Positions 8,398-18,766 of a DNA stretch of 64,000 nt are shown one piece after another (positions within the stretch are counted from its first letter, which is position 1; each line of letters begins with the position of its first letter). The DNA is from Daejeonella sp. Lineage in GTDB: Bacteria > Bacteroidota > Bacteroidia > Sphingobacteriales > Sphingobacteriaceae. The notes below the pieces were generated by a model. That model was not told the DNA's origin and made no database searches. It saw nothing but the letters and a program-made list of their open reading frames with translations. The stretch is taken from the NCBI RefSeq assembly GCF_017495225.1, contig NZ_JAFEIG010000020.1, positions 434,001 to 498,000 on the forward strand. The letters run 5' to 3'. The position numbers and the translations under genes were made by a program.

Positions 8398-9816
8398 TTA
8401 ACTATTTTTCTTATCCATAGCCTTCCACATATAATAAATTGGAACACCTGTTAGAACGATAATGAATCCCGGCCAAGTAAAATTAGGCTTATAAATAATT
8501 AATAAAATACAGAAACTTATACCCATCAAGATGTATAATGCAGGAAGGAAAGGATAACCAAAAGCCTTGTAAGGTCTTTCTGCCTCCGGATTTTTAACTC
8601 TCAAAATATAGATACCTAGTATGGTAAGTACATAAAATATAACCACCACAAAAGAAATCATATCAAGAAGGTCACCGTATTTACCACTCAAACATAAAAC
8701 AGAAGCTACGAGGCACTGCAACCATAAACCAAATTCTGGAACTGCATGTTTATTTAATGAGGCAGTTTTCTTGAAAAACAGACCGTCATTTGCCATAGTA
8801 TGGTAAACACGAGCACCGGCTAAAATTAAGCCATTATTACAACCAAAAGTTGAAACCATGATCATTAAAGCAATAATTACAGTACCAATATTACCAAAAA
8901 TTACACTTGAAGCTGCAACAGCAACACGATCCTTATCTGCATAAGCAATTTCTTCAAGGGGTAAAACAGCGAGGTAAACAAGATTTGCCAGCACATAAAT
9001 AATGGTAACAATCATTGTCCCTAAAAACAAACTCAAACCAATATTTCTTTTCGGATTTCTTACTTCCCCAGCAATAAAAGTAACATTGTTCCAGGCATCG
9101 CTACTAAAAATAGAACCAACCATAGCGGCAGCAACTGCACCAAGAGCGGCAGCAATCGTTAGAGATTGGAAAGAACCATCGGGACTCAATTTCTGCATAG
9201 TCCAAGCATTCTCCCAATTGCTAGTCCATATTTCTGGTTTCATCATGATAAAACCAAAGATTATAAGTCCGAAAAGGCTAAATAACTTAGTCAGTGTAAA
9301 AGAAGTCTGAATCATTTTACCACCCTTCACTCCTTTAGTATTTATATAGGTTAGCAAAATAATGGTAGCGATGGCTAAAACTTGTGCAGCTGAAATTTTA
9401 AAGGATCCCATAGAGAAAAGAATAAGGTCTTCACTCACTTGTGGCCATAAATAGGCGGTAAATTTCGAAAATGCAACCCCTACTGCTGCAATTGTACCTG
9501 TTTGAATTACTGCGAAGAAACTCCATCCGTATAAAAAGCCTACAAGCGGGTTATAAGCCTCTTTAAGATAAACATACTGCCCACCAGCCTTTGGGAACAT
9601 CGCACTTAATTCGCCATAGCTAAGGGCAGCAATTAAGGTCATTAAGCCCGTAATGAGCCAAACGGCAATTAACCAGCCACCAGACCCTACATTTCGTGTA
9701 ATATCGGCAGCCACGATAAAAATACCTGAACCAATCATACTTCCAGCAACTAGCAAAGTGGCATCAAGTAGACCAAGCTCACGCTTCATTTCATTTTGTT
9801 CTATAGTTTCATTCAT
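8398..9816 (-). CDS. APC-superfamily amino acid permease
   Basis: 472 residues from the chosen ATG at 9816. A longer frame to 9849 adds only a poorly charged 11-residue extension without a better start. About twelve membrane segments are visible, beginning with the APC signature 'LLVAGSMIGSGIFIVAADI' and including 'GELSAMFPKAGGQYVYLKEA' and 'GEVRNPKRNIGLSLFLGT'. The composition and the GGQYVYLKEA motif resemble the L-type/serine-threonine exchanger-like group, but substrate cannot be assigned. It is transcribed alone, away from hppA across a 284-base AT-rich gap, and ends at a shared terminator. Probably a proton- or exchange-driven inner-membrane amino acid transporter. Confidence 0.88.
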   Translation of the reverse strand: MNETIEQNEMKRELGLLDATLLVAGSMIGSGIFIVAADITRNVGSGGWLIAVWLITGLMTLIAALSYGELSAMFPKAGGQYVYLKEAYNPLVGFLYGWSFFAVIQTGTIAAVGVAFSKFTAYLWPQVSEDLILFSMGSFKISAAQVLAIATIILLTYINTKGVKGGKMIQTSFTLTKLFSLFGLIIFGFIMMKPEIWTSNWENAWTMQKLSPDGSFQSLTIAAALGAVAAAMVGSIFSSDAWNNVTFIAGEVRNPKRNIGLSLFLGTMIVTIIYVLANLVYLAVLPLEEIAYADKDRVAVAASSVIFGNIGTVIIALMIMVSTFGCNNGLILAGARVYHTMANDGLFFKKTASLNKHAVPEFGLWLQCLVASVLCLSGKYGDLLDMISFVVVIFYVLTILGIYILRVKNPEAERPYKAFGYPFLPALYILMGISFCILLIIYKPNFTWPGFIIVLTGVPIYYMWKAMDKKNS

Positions 9817-10025
9817 ATTAAAGTTGTTGTTCAAAGAATAAACATACATTAAAAAATAAATCTGTGAACAATAAAGATTATTAAAAATCTAAAAAATCTT
9901 TCATCAAGAAAAAAAACAAAACAAAATTAGAAATAAATAATATATTTAAATTATTGATTAACAGATACTTAAATAATAAAAAGATGAAAATTTGAATGAA
10001 TAGCTAAACATTCTGAATTACAAAA

Positions 10026-10056
10026 TTTGAATAATAGAATAAGCCTGCTATTTTTG
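10026..10056 (+). promoter_or_regulatory. Consensus Bacteroidota promoter for hppA
   Basis: TTTG at 10026-10029 and TATTTTTG at 10049-10056 are separated by exactly 19 bases, an exact match to the TTTG-N19-TAnnTTTG consensus of Bacteroidota housekeeping promoters. Transcription would start near 10061, giving a leader of about 40 bases. The remaining 9817-10025 is AT-rich and holds no gene that I can support. Confidence 0.8.
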
Positions 10057-10100
10057 CCGATTGTATTAGAAAATATAATTATATAAACAGATAAATATCC

Positions 10101-12371
10101 ATGGAGTTTTTACAAAACAATTTGATTTATTTAATACCCGCGATGGGCGTTTTTGGTATCCTAATAATGGCTATAAAATCGGCTTGGGTAACAAAACAAG
10201 ATGCTGGCGACGAAAACATGCAACGTCTTTCGGGTTATATAGCTGACGGTGCAATGGCCTTTCTTAAGGCTGAGTGGAAAGTATTAGGTTATTTTTCAGC
10301 AATTGCGGCTATATTATTAGCATACTCAGGTACTTTGGTGGAAACATCAAGCTGGGTTATTGCTATTTCATTTTTGATTGGTGCATTTACTTCAGCCTTA
10401 GCGGGTTATATTGGTATGAACATCGCTACAAAAGCAAATGTTCGTACTACTCAAGCTGCACGTACAAGTTTAGCCAAAGCACTTCAAGTATCTTTTACTG
10501 GTGGTAGTGTAATGGGTATTGGAGTTGCGGGACTAGCAGTTTTAGGTTTAGGAAGCTTATTTATAGTTTTCTATAATATGTATGTTATTAATACAGGTGG
10601 TAGTGTGAACGGAAAAGAGATGGAAAAAGCTCTTGAAGTTTTAGCTGGTTTTTCACTTGGTGCTGAGTCAATTGCATTATTTGCACGTGTTGGTGGTGGT
10701 ATTTATACCAAAGCTGCCGATGTAGGTGCAGATCTTGTAGGTAAAGTTGAAGCAGGAATTCCTGAGGATGATGTTAGAAACCCAGCAACTATTGCAGATA
10801 ACGTAGGTGATAATGTTGGTGATGTTGCGGGTATGGGTGCCGATTTATTTGGTTCTTACGTTGCTACAATCCTAGCAACCATGATTTTAGGTCGCGAAAT
10901 TGTATCTATTGATAATTTTGGAGGTATCGCTCCTATCCTATTACCAATGCTTATTGCAGGTTTAGGTTTAATATTATCTATTGTAGCAACTGCATTCGTT
11001 AGAATCAGCAAGGAAACCGATAGCGTTCAAAATGCTTTGAACATGGGTAACTGGTCATCAATTATTTTAACAGCTATTGTTTCTTTCTTCGCAGTAAAAT
11101 GGATGCTTCCTACTGGTGAAATGTATATGAGCAGAGATATGGTTGGTGGTGTTTTAAGAGATGGTGCTATCGCTTTCACAAGCATGGATGTATTTTATTC
11201 TATTGTTGTAGGATTAGTAGTTGGAACCTTAATGAGCTTAATTACAGAATATTATACTGCAATGGGTCAGCGACCAGTATTGAGCATTATTAAGCAGTCT
11301 TCAACAGGACATGCAACTAATATAATTTCAGGTTTAGCAGTAGGAATGGAATCTACAGTAGCTCCAATTCTTGTGCTTGCTGCAGGTATTTATGGGTCTT
11401 TCTATTTTGCTGGTTTCTATGGTGTTGCTATTGCAGCAGCGGGAATGATGGCAACTACCGCTATGCAATTATCAATTGATGCCTTTGGCCCGATTGCAGA
11501 TAATGCAGGTGGTATTGCTGAAATGAGCGGATTACCTCCAGAAGTTAGAGATCGTACTGATAATCTAGATGCTGTAGGAAATACCACTGCAGCAACTGGT
11601 AAAGGTTTCGCTATCGCTTCGGCTGCATTAACTTCATTGGCATTATTTGCTGCTTTTGTTGGTGTTTCTGGTATTGATCGTATTGATATTTATAAGGCAG
11701 ATGTACTTGCGGGACTATTTGTTGGAGGTATGATTCCATTTATATTTTCTGCGCTTTGTATTTCTGCTGTAGGTAGAGCTGCAATGGACATGGTAAATGA
11801 GGTTCGTAGACAATTCCGCGAAATTCCAGGAATCATGGAATATGAAGCAAAGCCTGAATATGAAAAATGTGTTGCTATTTCAACAAAAGCAAGTATTCGT
11901 GAAATGATGTTGCCTGGAGCAATTGCATTAATCGTTCCTATAATTATTGGATTTTCATTTGGTCCGGAGGTTTTAGGCGGACTATTAGCCGGTGTAACTG
12001 TATCAGGTGTTTTGATGGGTATGTTCCAATCAAATGCTGGTGGTGCATGGGATAATGCTAAAAAATCATTCGAAAAAGGCGTGGAAATTGATGGTGAGAT
12101 GTATTACAAAAAATCTGAACCACATAAAGCATCAGTAACTGGTGATACCGTTGGTGATCCATTTAAAGATACTTCTGGTCCGTCGATGAATATTTTAATT
12201 AAGTTAATGTCAATCGTATCCTTAATTATCGCTCCACATATTTCTGAGGGTGTAAGCCATAAAGTAACAGTGGAAGTTAAAAAAGAAATTAAAGTGATTA
12301 AAACAGAGGATCAAGCTGGTAATACTAGCATTGATACTATTGTAAACACCACTGATACTATAAAAAGATAA
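10101..12371 (+). CDS. hppA: Membrane-bound ion-translocating pyrophosphatase
   Basis: 756 residues with about sixteen membrane segments. It hydrolyses pyrophosphate and pumps Na+ and/or H+ out of the cytoplasm. The substrate-binding acidic motifs are intact, including '[20 protein letters not shown]' and '[16 protein letters not shown]'. At residues 493-501 the sequence GNTTAATGK has Ala (A497) where K+-independent enzymes carry Lys, which predicts a K+-dependent enzyme. Such K+-dependent enzymes include both Na+ and H+ pumps, so the ion is not decided here. The C-terminus carries an extra hydrophilic Lys/Thr/Asp-rich tail of about 40 residues after the last span. It is a single gene with a consensus promoter and an inverted-repeat hairpin just after the stop. 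Confidence 0.96.
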   Translation: MEFLQNNLIYLIPAMGVFGILIMAIKSAWVTKQDAGDENMQRLSGYIADGAMAFLKAEWKVLGYFSAIAAILLAYSGTLVETSSWVIAISFLIGAFTSALAGYIGMNIATKANVRTTQAARTSLAKALQVSFTGGSVMGIGVAGLAVLGLGSLFIVFYNMYVINTGGSVNGKEMEKALEVLAGFSLGAESIALFARVGGGIYTKAADVGADLVGKVEAGIPEDDVRNPATIADNVGDNVGDVAGMGADLFGSYVATILATMILGREIVSIDNFGGIAPILLPMLIAGLGLILSIVATAFVRISKETDSVQNALNMGNWSSIILTAIVSFFAVKWMLPTGEMYMSRDMVGGVLRDGAIAFTSMDVFYSIVVGLVVGTLMSLITEYYTAMGQRPVLSIIKQSSTGHATNIISGLAVGMESTVAPILVLAAGIYGSFYFAGFYGVAIAAAGMMATTAMQLSIDAFGPIADNAGGIAEMSGLPPEVRDRTDNLDAVGNTTAATGKGFAIASAALTSLALFAAFVGVSGIDRIDIYKADVLAGLFVGGMIPFIFSALCISAVGRAAMDMVNEVRRQFREIPGIMEYEAKPEYEKCVAISTKASIREMMLPGAIALIVPIIIGFSFGPEVLGGLLAGVTVSGVLMGMFQSNAGGAWDNAKKSFEKGVEIDGEMYYKKSEPHKASVTGDTVGDPFKDTSGPSMNILIKLMSIVSLIIAPHISEGVSHKVTVEVKKEIKVIKTEDQAGNTSIDTIVNTTDTIKR

Positions 12372-12376
12372 TAAAA

Positions 12377-12412
12377 ATGCAGAAGGGAATTCATTAGAAT
12401 TCCCTTCTGCAT
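12377..12412. terminator. Perfect 16-bp hairpin after hppA
   Basis: The arms 12377-12392 and 12397-12412 are exact reverse complements with loop ATTA, starting six bases after the hppA stop. On the plus strand no T-run follows (TAAAAG), so it is not a textbook intrinsic terminator. It may protect the 3' end of the mRNA or work with a factor. Confidence 0.7.
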
Positions 12413-12568
12413 TAAAAGAATAATTCTTATTATTGAGTTTCAATTCATTGGTGATAAATTAATTCCGGTAATGTACATTCATGTTTCATTTTACCGTTTT
12501 AATTAATTAGGTTTGAATTCAGATTAAATCAAAATTCTTAAAGAAAAATATTTAACAAACAAATTCGT

Positions 12569-14044
12569 ATGTTTCACAAAAAATCCATCGAACAGTTAAT
12601 GTTCGAATCACAACAAACTGGTGAAGGCACATTAAAACGTTCATTAAGCAGTGTAAACCTAGTTGCTTTAGGTATCGGTGCAATTATTGGTGCCGGATTA
12701 TTCTCTCTTACGGGTATTGCTGCAGCTGAAAATGCTGGACCTGCGGTAACCATTTCTTTTGCTTTAGCTGCTTTTGCTTGTGCATTTGCGGGACTTTGCT
12801 ACGCTGAGTTTGCATCAATGATTCCTGTTGCAGGAAGTGCATACACTTACTCTTATGCAACTATGGGTGAGTTTATGGCTTGGATTATCGGTTGGGATTT
12901 AGTCCTTGAATATGCTTTAGGCGCCGCAACTGTTGCTGTAAGTTGGTCTAGATACCTTTTAGAATTACTTCACAAATACAATATCAACCTTCCACACGAG
13001 TACATCGTATCCCCTTGGGAAACAATGAAATTAGGTGATGGTACTATAATTGACGGCGGAATAATTAATATTCCTGCAATTTTTATTGTAAGTGTTTTAT
13101 CATTAGTTCTAATTCGCGGTACTCAGGGTTCAGCTAACATGAATAACTTCCTTGTTATTTTAAAGGTAGCTGTAGTTCTAATGTTTATCGTTTTAGGATG
13201 GAGCCATATCAATCCTGATAATTATGTTCCTTACATCCCTGAAAACACTGGTAAGTTTGAAAACTTCGGTTGGTCTGGTATTTCAACTGGAGCTGCTGTG
13301 GTATTCTTTGCCTTCATAGGATTTGACGCCGTGTCAACAGCTGCACAAGAAGCTAAAAACCCTCAAAAAGGTATGCCAATTGGAATTTTAGGTTCCCTTA
13401 TCGTTTGTACTATTTTATACGTTTTATTTGCCCATGTAATGACTGGTCTTGTAAATTACAAAGACTTTGCAGGTGATGCTAAGCCAGCCGCAACAGCCTT
13501 TGCAATGACAGGTTATACTTATTTACAGGATGCCTTAATTATTGCAATTCTTGCAGGTTATACTTCTGTAATCTTGGTGATGTTAATGGGTCAGTCACGT
13601 GTATTTTACACCATGTCAAAAGATGGTTTATTGCCGAAATTCTTTTCTTCAGTTCATCCAACTTTCCGTACTCCATGGAAAACTAATCTATTCTTCTTAG
13701 TTTTTGTTAGTCTTTTCGCTGGATTAGTACCAGTTTCAGATTTAGGCCACATGGTTAGTATCGGTACTTTATTTGCCTTTACTTTAGTTTGTATTGGTAT
13801 TATGGTGTTACGTCATACCATGCCAAATATTGAAAGACCATTTAGAACTCCTTGGGTACCATTTGTTCCAATTATGGGAATTTTAGTATGTGTGTATTTA
13901 ATGTACACCCTACCAGCAGAAAGCTGGTACCGCTTAGGAATATGGATGGCTTTAGGTGTTGTTATCTACTTTATTTACGGTAAAAAGAATAGTAAAGTCA
14001 GAGAACTAAGAGATGGAGTAATCATCGAAAAAGATAGAGAGTAA
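12569..14044 (+). CDS. APC-superfamily amino acid permease (cationic amino acid transporter-like)
   Basis: 491 residues and about twelve membrane segments. An N-terminal cytoplasmic stretch ('KKSIEQLMFESQQTGEGTLK') leads into the APC signature 'IGAIIGAGLFSLTGIAAAEN'. 'CYAEFASMIPVAGSAYTYSY' and 'FFAFIGFDAVSTAAQEAKNP' are typical of the cationic amino acid transporter (CAT) branch. It is clearly paralogous to the permease at 48717-50429, sharing the 'RKKSIE/HKKSIE' start and the AYTYxYA motif. It is monocistronic, with a terminator immediately downstream. The family is certain; specificity (Arg/Lys or other) is inferred. Confidence 0.9.
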   Translation: MFHKKSIEQLMFESQQTGEGTLKRSLSSVNLVALGIGAIIGAGLFSLTGIAAAENAGPAVTISFALAAFACAFAGLCYAEFASMIPVAGSAYTYSYATMGEFMAWIIGWDLVLEYALGAATVAVSWSRYLLELLHKYNINLPHEYIVSPWETMKLGDGTIIDGGIINIPAIFIVSVLSLVLIRGTQGSANMNNFLVILKVAVVLMFIVLGWSHINPDNYVPYIPENTGKFENFGWSGISTGAAVVFFAFIGFDAVSTAAQEAKNPQKGMPIGILGSLIVCTILYVLFAHVMTGLVNYKDFAGDAKPAATAFAMTGYTYLQDALIIAILAGYTSVILVMLMGQSRVFYTMSKDGLLPKFFSSVHPTFRTPWKTNLFFLVFVSLFAGLVPVSDLGHMVSIGTLFAFTLVCIGIMVLRHTMPNIERPFRTPWVPFVPIMGILVCVYLMYTLPAESWYRLGIWMALGVVIYFIYGKKNSKVRELRDGVIIEKDRE

Positions 14045-14067
14045 TCCTTTCATATTAATTTAATATT

Positions 14068-14101
14068 AAAAAAGGTTTCAGATTTATCTGGAACCTTTTT
14101 T
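14068..14101 (+). terminator. Intrinsic terminator after the CAT-like permease
   Basis: An A-run followed by GGTTTCAGAT (14074-14083), a short TT turn, ATCTGGAACC (14086-14095) and six T residues. One G-T wobble is present in the stem. It lies 24 bases after the permease stop and is followed by the MarC gene on the same strand. Confidence 0.85.
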
Positions 14102-14152
14102 AATTAAATGAATTTAATACCTTCATGCTAGAATATTAAAACAGAATTGTTC

Positions 14153-14722
14153 ATGGAAAATTTCAATTTTAAACAGATTCTTTCAGTCACTATGATTCTC
14201 TTCGCAATCATAGATATCCTTGGCTCAATTCCAGTAGTTATCTCCTTACGCAATAAAGTTGGTCATATACAATCTGAAAAAGCTTCTTTAGTTGCTCTTT
14301 TATTAATGATTCTTTTTCTGTTTATTGGGGAAGAAATGCTTAAAATCATCGGTCTCGATATTTCATCTTTCGCCATAGCGGGTTCAATGGTAATATTCAT
14401 TATCGCTATGGAAATGATTTTAGGAATCAATTTATTTCGTGAAGAAGCAGCAGAAAGTGCCTCTATTGTACCATTAGCCTTTCCATTAATTGCAGGCTCA
14501 GGAACACTAACCACCCTCCTATCCCTTAAATCTGAATACGCAACGCAAAACATTATTGTTGGAATCATAATCAACATGATTTTTGTTTATATCGTTCTAA
14601 AAAACACCATTTACCTAGAAAAGCTATTGGGTAAAACTGGCTTAAATATCATGCGAAAGGCCTTTGGAATCATCCTTCTGGCAATTGCAATCAAATTATT
14701 TAGAAATAATACGGGTTTGTAG
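14153..14722 (+). CDS. MarC family integral membrane protein
   Basis: 189 residues with six membrane segments ('SVTMILFAIIDILGSIPVVI', 'LVALLLMILFLFIGEEMLKI', 'SFAIAGSMVIFIIAMEMILG' and 'VPLAFPLIAGSGTLTTLLSL'). The 'PLAFPLIAGSGT' segment is the conserved MarC hallmark. The physiological substrate of MarC proteins is not established. The ATG at 14153 is preferred over a TTG two codons upstream. The gene lies between the permease terminator and a convergent methyltransferase gene, whose stop is only five bases away. Confidence 0.9.
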   Translation: MENFNFKQILSVTMILFAIIDILGSIPVVISLRNKVGHIQSEKASLVALLLMILFLFIGEEMLKIIGLDISSFAIAGSMVIFIIAMEMILGINLFREEAAESASIVPLAFPLIAGSGTLTTLLSLKSEYATQNIIVGIIINMIFVYIVLKNTIYLEKLLGKTGLNIMRKAFGIILLAIAIKLFRNNTGL

Positions 14723-14727
14723 GAGGT

Positions 14728-15897
14728 TTAACGAATTAATCGTGCAATAAACATGGTATCCGCTTTCTTATTGTATCCCTTAATCAATTCTAAGCTCTCC
14801 AGCTTCATTGAATGATCGGATTGAAGATGTCTTACCACTTCTTCATTTTCCTCTCTAAAAACAGAGCAGGTAATGTAAATAAGCGGCTTACCCGGTTTAA
14901 GATATTTTAATACGTTGCTTGCAATCGTTTTTTGTAAATTTTGAAATCCCTGAATTTTAAATTCTTCAAACTGATTGATCATTTCAGGTGTTCTGCCCCA
15001 TGTACCAGAGCCAGAGCAAGGAGCATCCAAAATAATCCCATCAAACTCATAATGATGCAATTCAGGATCTGCGTTTTTTGTCAGATCAATTATTTTTTTC
15101 TGATATGTTTTTAACCCCGCAGCATTAAAGCGCTCATCTAAATTATCTAAAACACTTTCCCGAATATCCGAAACAACAAGTTTAATATCAGGCTGTTCAG
15201 AAAATAATAAAAGAGATTTACCCCCAGAAGCAGCACAAGCATCCCACCAATGTTCATATCGATTGGGTTTAAAATAATTCAATGTATGTTGCGAAGAAAG
15301 ATCCTGAACTTCGTAAGGCTTAATTGTAAAGCTAGTATCAGGAAATAAATTATTTAAATTCGTGCCGTTGGGCATTGAAATAGTATAATTACCAATCTGC
15401 TTAAAGTCGATGGAGCTATTTTCCATTGTTTTTAAGACCATTGCCAAGGATTTCGGATTAACCCGTATAAATAAATCTGGCTGTATAAAAAATGAGCTTA
15501 AAAATTGAGCGCTATCAACACCTTCAGATAGATGCTTAAGAAAAGGAAAAACCTCCTCCAACACTAATCCCTCATGGGCTTCAGCAAAGGCTATTTTTTC
15601 ATCTAGTGGAAGCAAAATTTTGGCATTTAAATCGGGACGAAAATGCTCTAAAAATGGATTATCTATAGAATTACAGAGAAATTCAGCCAGAAAGAGTCGC
15701 TCCTCCTTAGTCTTATTTACAATCGCTTTTCCTAAACGGAAATAGTTATAAAGAAGTCTTGAGGCCATACGTCGATCTGTAGAACCCATCTGTTTGTTCT
15801 TCTTAAAAAACTCTGGCAAAAACTTAGTAATTGGCCGATCTCCGGGATAGCTTTCCAAAACCTTTAAAAAGCTACGTAACTGTTGTTCTGCTCTCAT
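14728..15897 (-). CDS. RsmB/NOP2-family SAM-dependent RNA cytosine-5 methyltransferase
   Basis: 389 residues. The N-terminal part is helical; the C-terminal Rossmann fold includes the SAM site 'WWDACAASGGKSLLLF'. Two conserved cysteine motifs are present: 'DAPCSGSGTWGR' (release Cys) and 'YITCSVFREENEEVV' (catalytic Cys). It is shorter than E. coli RsmB and has a degenerate N-terminal NusB-like part, as is usual in Bacteroidota. The substrate is most likely rRNA but could be tRNA. Its ATG overlaps the stop of the upstream lipoprotein gene by four bases, so the two are probably co-translated. Confidence 0.9.
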   Translation of the reverse strand: MRAEQQLRSFLKVLESYPGDRPITKFLPEFFKKNKQMGSTDRRMASRLLYNYFRLGKAIVNKTKEERLFLAEFLCNSIDNPFLEHFRPDLNAKILLPLDEKIAFAEAHEGLVLEEVFPFLKHLSEGVDSAQFLSSFFIQPDLFIRVNPKSLAMVLKTMENSSIDFKQIGNYTISMPNGTNLNNLFPDTSFTIKPYEVQDLSSQHTLNYFKPNRYEHWWDACAASGGKSLLLFSEQPDIKLVVSDIRESVLDNLDERFNAAGLKTYQKKIIDLTKNADPELHHYEFDGIILDAPCSGSGTWGRTPEMINQFEEFKIQGFQNLQKTIASNVLKYLKPGKPLIYITCSVFREENEEVVRHLQSDHSMKLESLELIKGYNKKADTMFIARLIR

Positions 15898-17135
15898 TTC
15901 TCAGGCTGAAGTTCAAAATTTCTATATCTCAGCATCATCAGCTCTGTATTCATGTATCCTGTTTTCGGATCTTTAGAAAATTTAAAACTTGTGTGTAAGC
16001 CCCTGTAAACACTGTCTTTGAGATGTTTAGCATAATCATTACCGTATTTTTCAAGTAGCCCACCAAAATAATAGCCAATGTCAAAACCCTTAAAAGAATA
16101 TTCTGAAGGCTCAAAACCATATTCATCACGATAACGAGAAATAAAGTTTTTAACCGTTTGAGATTTATAATTTACGTGAAAAGATGCGCTGATTCGGGAA
16201 TTAAGTGTCTGCATCTTCTCCTGACTTAAATAATTAGTCTTTAACCAATTAGGATGCCCAAAAACCTCTATTTTGAACTTTTGCTTCGTTACTAAATTAT
16301 ATAATTTATCAATTGCAGGCATCACAAATAGCCTGTCTGAAGAGGTGACAATCACCAAATTGTTTTTTGTTGGGACTAAATACTTTTCTAATGCGATAAC
16401 TGTAGCACGTTCAGTAATTTGAAATTTATCTCCCGAAATATTTGTCAAGTTTCTTTTAAAATGATTCGAGAATTTAGCGTCATCGCTCTTTTGTGTATTT
16501 ATCAATACAATATTTACCAATTCAGCTTGATAGTTTGAACTAATAAATTCAGCAATTTTACGCGCATGCTGATCAATGGTATTATTTACTGTAACTAAGC
16601 TCGGATTATTAAAATCGGTAGGAATAGATGCTGCCAAGGGTGAAATTTGGAGCTTTTTATCGCCAAGCTCTGCAAATTCACCAAAAGTCTTGATAGCATC
16701 TGGATAGATAGGTCCTACAATTAAATCCTTGCTTCTTACCGAATTAGCTAAAGCGAGATTAACAACTCTGGTCTCCTGATTTTGCGTATCAAATACACTT
16801 AGGTTAAAATTATGACCCCTTGCTGTAAGTGAATCAAGCGCCAACTTAAAACCTTGATAAAAATCAATGGCAATACTAGCCTTTTCAATGTTTTTGCTTG
16901 TTGCCGTCTTAAGATTAATGGTATTAAGATCAAAAGGCAAAAGCAAGGCTATTGAATGATCTGTTTTTAGGGGTACAATCTCTTTCTGCTTCTCTAATTC
17001 GCTAGGAGATGGAATATCAACTGGCTTAGGAGCAGTTATTTTTTTAGAGCATGCTGATAAAAATATCAGCATGCATAAAATCAATACAAAATTATTCCCA
17101 CTCAATAGTTGCGGGCGGTTTGGAACTAATATCAT
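15894..17135 (-). CDS. Type 1 periplasmic-binding-fold lipoprotein (ABC substrate-binding-like)
   Basis: About 413 residues. A lipoprotein signal peptide has lipobox 'LSAC' with Cys at residue 29, counting from the ATG at 17135; the start TTG at 17141 is less likely and one at 17084 would leave too short a signal. From about residue 60, 'IALLLPFDL' and '[20 protein letters not shown]' mark a type 1 periplasmic binding fold, the fold also seen in LpoA-like PBP activators and amino-acid binding proteins. No transporter genes are adjacent, so a non-transport role is possible. The signal-peptide region overlaps guaA by 44 bases, and a perfect hairpin lies across the signal-peptide codons. Confidence 0.75.
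   Translation of the reverse strand: MILVPNRPQLLSGNNFVLILCMLIFLSACSKKITAPKPVDIPSPSELEKQKEIVPLKTDHSIALLLPFDLNTINLKTATSKNIEKASIAIDFYQGFKLALDSLTARGHNFNLSVFDTQNQETRVVNLALANSVRSKDLIVGPIYPDAIKTFGEFAELGDKKLQISPLAASIPTDFNNPSLVTVNNTIDQHARKIAEFISSNYQAELVNIVLINTQKSDDAKFSNHFKRNLTNISGDKFQITERATVIALEKYLVPTKNNLVIVTSSDRLFVMPAIDKLYNLVTKQKFKIEVFGHPNWLKTNYLSQEKMQTLNSRISASFHVNYKSQTVKNFISRYRDEYGFEPSEYSFKGFDIGYYFGGLLEKYGNDYAKHLKDSVYRGLHTSFKFSKDPKTGYMNTELMMLRYRNFELQPEK
17049..17074. repeat. Perfect 11-bp inverted repeat inside the lipoprotein signal-peptide codons
   Basis: 17049-17059 and 17064-17074 are exact reverse complements around AAAA. The hairpin lies ~18 bases beyond the guaA stop and encodes the CMLIFLSAC part of the lipoprotein signal. 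There is no T-run, so it is not a standard terminator. Confidence 0.8.
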
Positions 17136-18621
17136 ATACAACTCTGTTAATTCCTTTTACATTATTTATAATTTCATTGGATATTTTAGCAAGTAAATCA
17201 TAAGGTAAATGACTCCAGTCTGCTGTCATTCCATCCACAGAGCTAACAGCTCTTAAACAAATAACATGCTCATAAGTTCTCTCATCACCCATTACCCCTA
17301 CCGATTGTACCGGCAAAAATATCGCTCCAGCTTGCCAAACTTTATCGTACCAACCTGAAGATTTCAAATTATTGATATAGATAGCATCAGCTTCTTGAAG
17401 AATAGCTACTTTTTCTGGAGTAATATCATCTAAAATACGAATGGCTAATCCGGGACCAGGAAAAGGATGCCTTCCTAAAAGTGCAGGATCCATACCTAAT
17501 GTAGCACCTACTCTTCTCACTTCATCCTTAAATAAGGTATTTAAGGGTTCTACCACTTTAAGCTTCATAAAATCAGGCAATCCACCCACATTATGATGCG
17601 ATTTTATCGTTGCAGATGGTCCCTTTACAGAAACAGACTCAATCACGTCCGGGTAGATAGTCCCTTGACCTAGCCATTTCACGTCCTTAACTTCGTGAGC
17701 AGCATCATCAAAAACCTCAATAAATACCCTTCCAATGGCTTTTCTTTTTGTCTCAGGATCTTTAATTCCAGCAAGCTGACCTAAAAATCGATCCCCTGCC
17801 CTAACACCACGAACATTTAGTCCCATGTGTTGATACGAATCCAATACCTGCTCAAACTCACCCTTACGCAACAAACCATTATCCACAAAAATACAATGAA
17901 GGTTTTTACCAATTGCTTGATGTAAAAGCACCGCTGCAACTGATGAATCAACACCTCCTGATAAGCCTAAAATAACCTTATCATCACCTAATTTTTCTTT
18001 TAATGATTGAATGGTGGTCTCAATAAATGCATCTGGAGTCCAATCTTGACTACAATCGCAAATATCTACTAAGAAGTTTTTCAGTAATTGCTTCCCATCG
18101 GTGCTATGTGTTACCTCTGGGTGAAATTGAATACCGTAAACTTTCGCATTTTTTAATTGATAAGCAGCAACCTTCACAGAATCGGTGCTAGCAATAATTT
18201 CAAAATCATCTGGAATAGATGCGATGGTATCTGCATGCGACATCCATGTTTGAGAATTTGCGGGTATATCCTTAAATAAAGGATTAGAATGATCAATAAA
18301 ATCTAAACATGCTCTGCCGTATTCACGTGTGGATGAAGCTTTTACTTCTCCACCAGATTTCTGAGCGATGTATTGAGCGCCATAACAAACACCCAAAATT
18401 GGAAATTTTTGCTGAAGCGATTTAAAATCAACTTGTGGTGCATCTTCTTGACGCACAGAATAGGGACTTCCCGAAAGGATGACACCTTTAACTGAACTAT
18501 CAAAGTCTGGAAGGTGATTAAACGGATGTATCTCGCAGTATACGTTTAGCTCTCTGACTCTACGTGCAATAAGTTGAGTGTATTGCGACCCGAAGTCAAG
18601 AATGATGATTTTTTCTTGCAT
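17092..18621 (-). CDS. guaA: GMP synthase (glutamine-hydrolysing)
   Basis: 509 residues from the ATG at 18621; a TTG at 18627 is a weaker start. GuaA converts XMP to GMP using ATP and ammonia from glutamine. The glutaminase domain has nucleophile Cys79 in 'GVCYGAQ' and the His/Glu pair in '[11 protein letters not shown]'. The ATP pyrophosphatase domain has the PP-loop '[12 protein letters not shown]', and the C-terminal dimerisation domain ends '...PATIEWE'. A TATCTTTG element ends only three bases before the ATG, suggesting a leaderless message. The downstream lipoprotein gene overlaps the 3' end. Confidence 0.97.
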   Translation of the reverse strand: MQEKIIILDFGSQYTQLIARRVRELNVYCEIHPFNHLPDFDSSVKGVILSGSPYSVRQEDAPQVDFKSLQQKFPILGVCYGAQYIAQKSGGEVKASSTREYGRACLDFIDHSNPLFKDIPANSQTWMSHADTIASIPDDFEIIASTDSVKVAAYQLKNAKVYGIQFHPEVTHSTDGKQLLKNFLVDICDCSQDWTPDAFIETTIQSLKEKLGDDKVILGLSGGVDSSVAAVLLHQAIGKNLHCIFVDNGLLRKGEFEQVLDSYQHMGLNVRGVRAGDRFLGQLAGIKDPETKRKAIGRVFIEVFDDAAHEVKDVKWLGQGTIYPDVIESVSVKGPSATIKSHHNVGGLPDFMKLKVVEPLNTLFKDEVRRVGATLGMDPALLGRHPFPGPGLAIRILDDITPEKVAILQEADAIYINNLKSSGWYDKVWQAGAIFLPVQSVGVMGDERTYEHVICLRAVSSVDGMTADWSHLPYDLLAKISNEIINNVKGINRVVYDISSKPPATIEWE

Positions 18622-18624
18622 GAG

Positions 18625-18632
18625 CAAAGATA
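18625..18632 (-). promoter_or_regulatory. Promoter -7 element of guaA, adjacent to the start codon
   Basis: On the minus strand TATCTTTG is followed by CTC and the guaA ATG. It matches TAnnTTTG exactly; the -33 element is weak (TCTG at the expected region). A start site at or next to the ATG is implied. Confidence 0.6.
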
Positions 18633-18766
18633 ACTTTTTTGTACAGAGGCAGAAAGTATTCTAATAATCCTTTTTGTTTTTTTAGGCATTTTTTTGTGAT
18701 TATTCACAAAAAACAAAGTCAATTAAGAATATACTAAAAATATCTGAGAAATCAAAGCAAAATCGA

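Noticed and set aside
9817..10100. 284-base AT-rich gap as a possible small RNA or tRNA location
   Set aside because: Apart from the hppA promoter I see no tRNA-like structure, terminator-bounded transcript or open frame.
12222..12443. 73-residue minus-strand open frame over the hppA end and its hairpin
   Set aside because: It spans the perfect inverted repeat and the hppA C-terminal codons, with no supporting motif.
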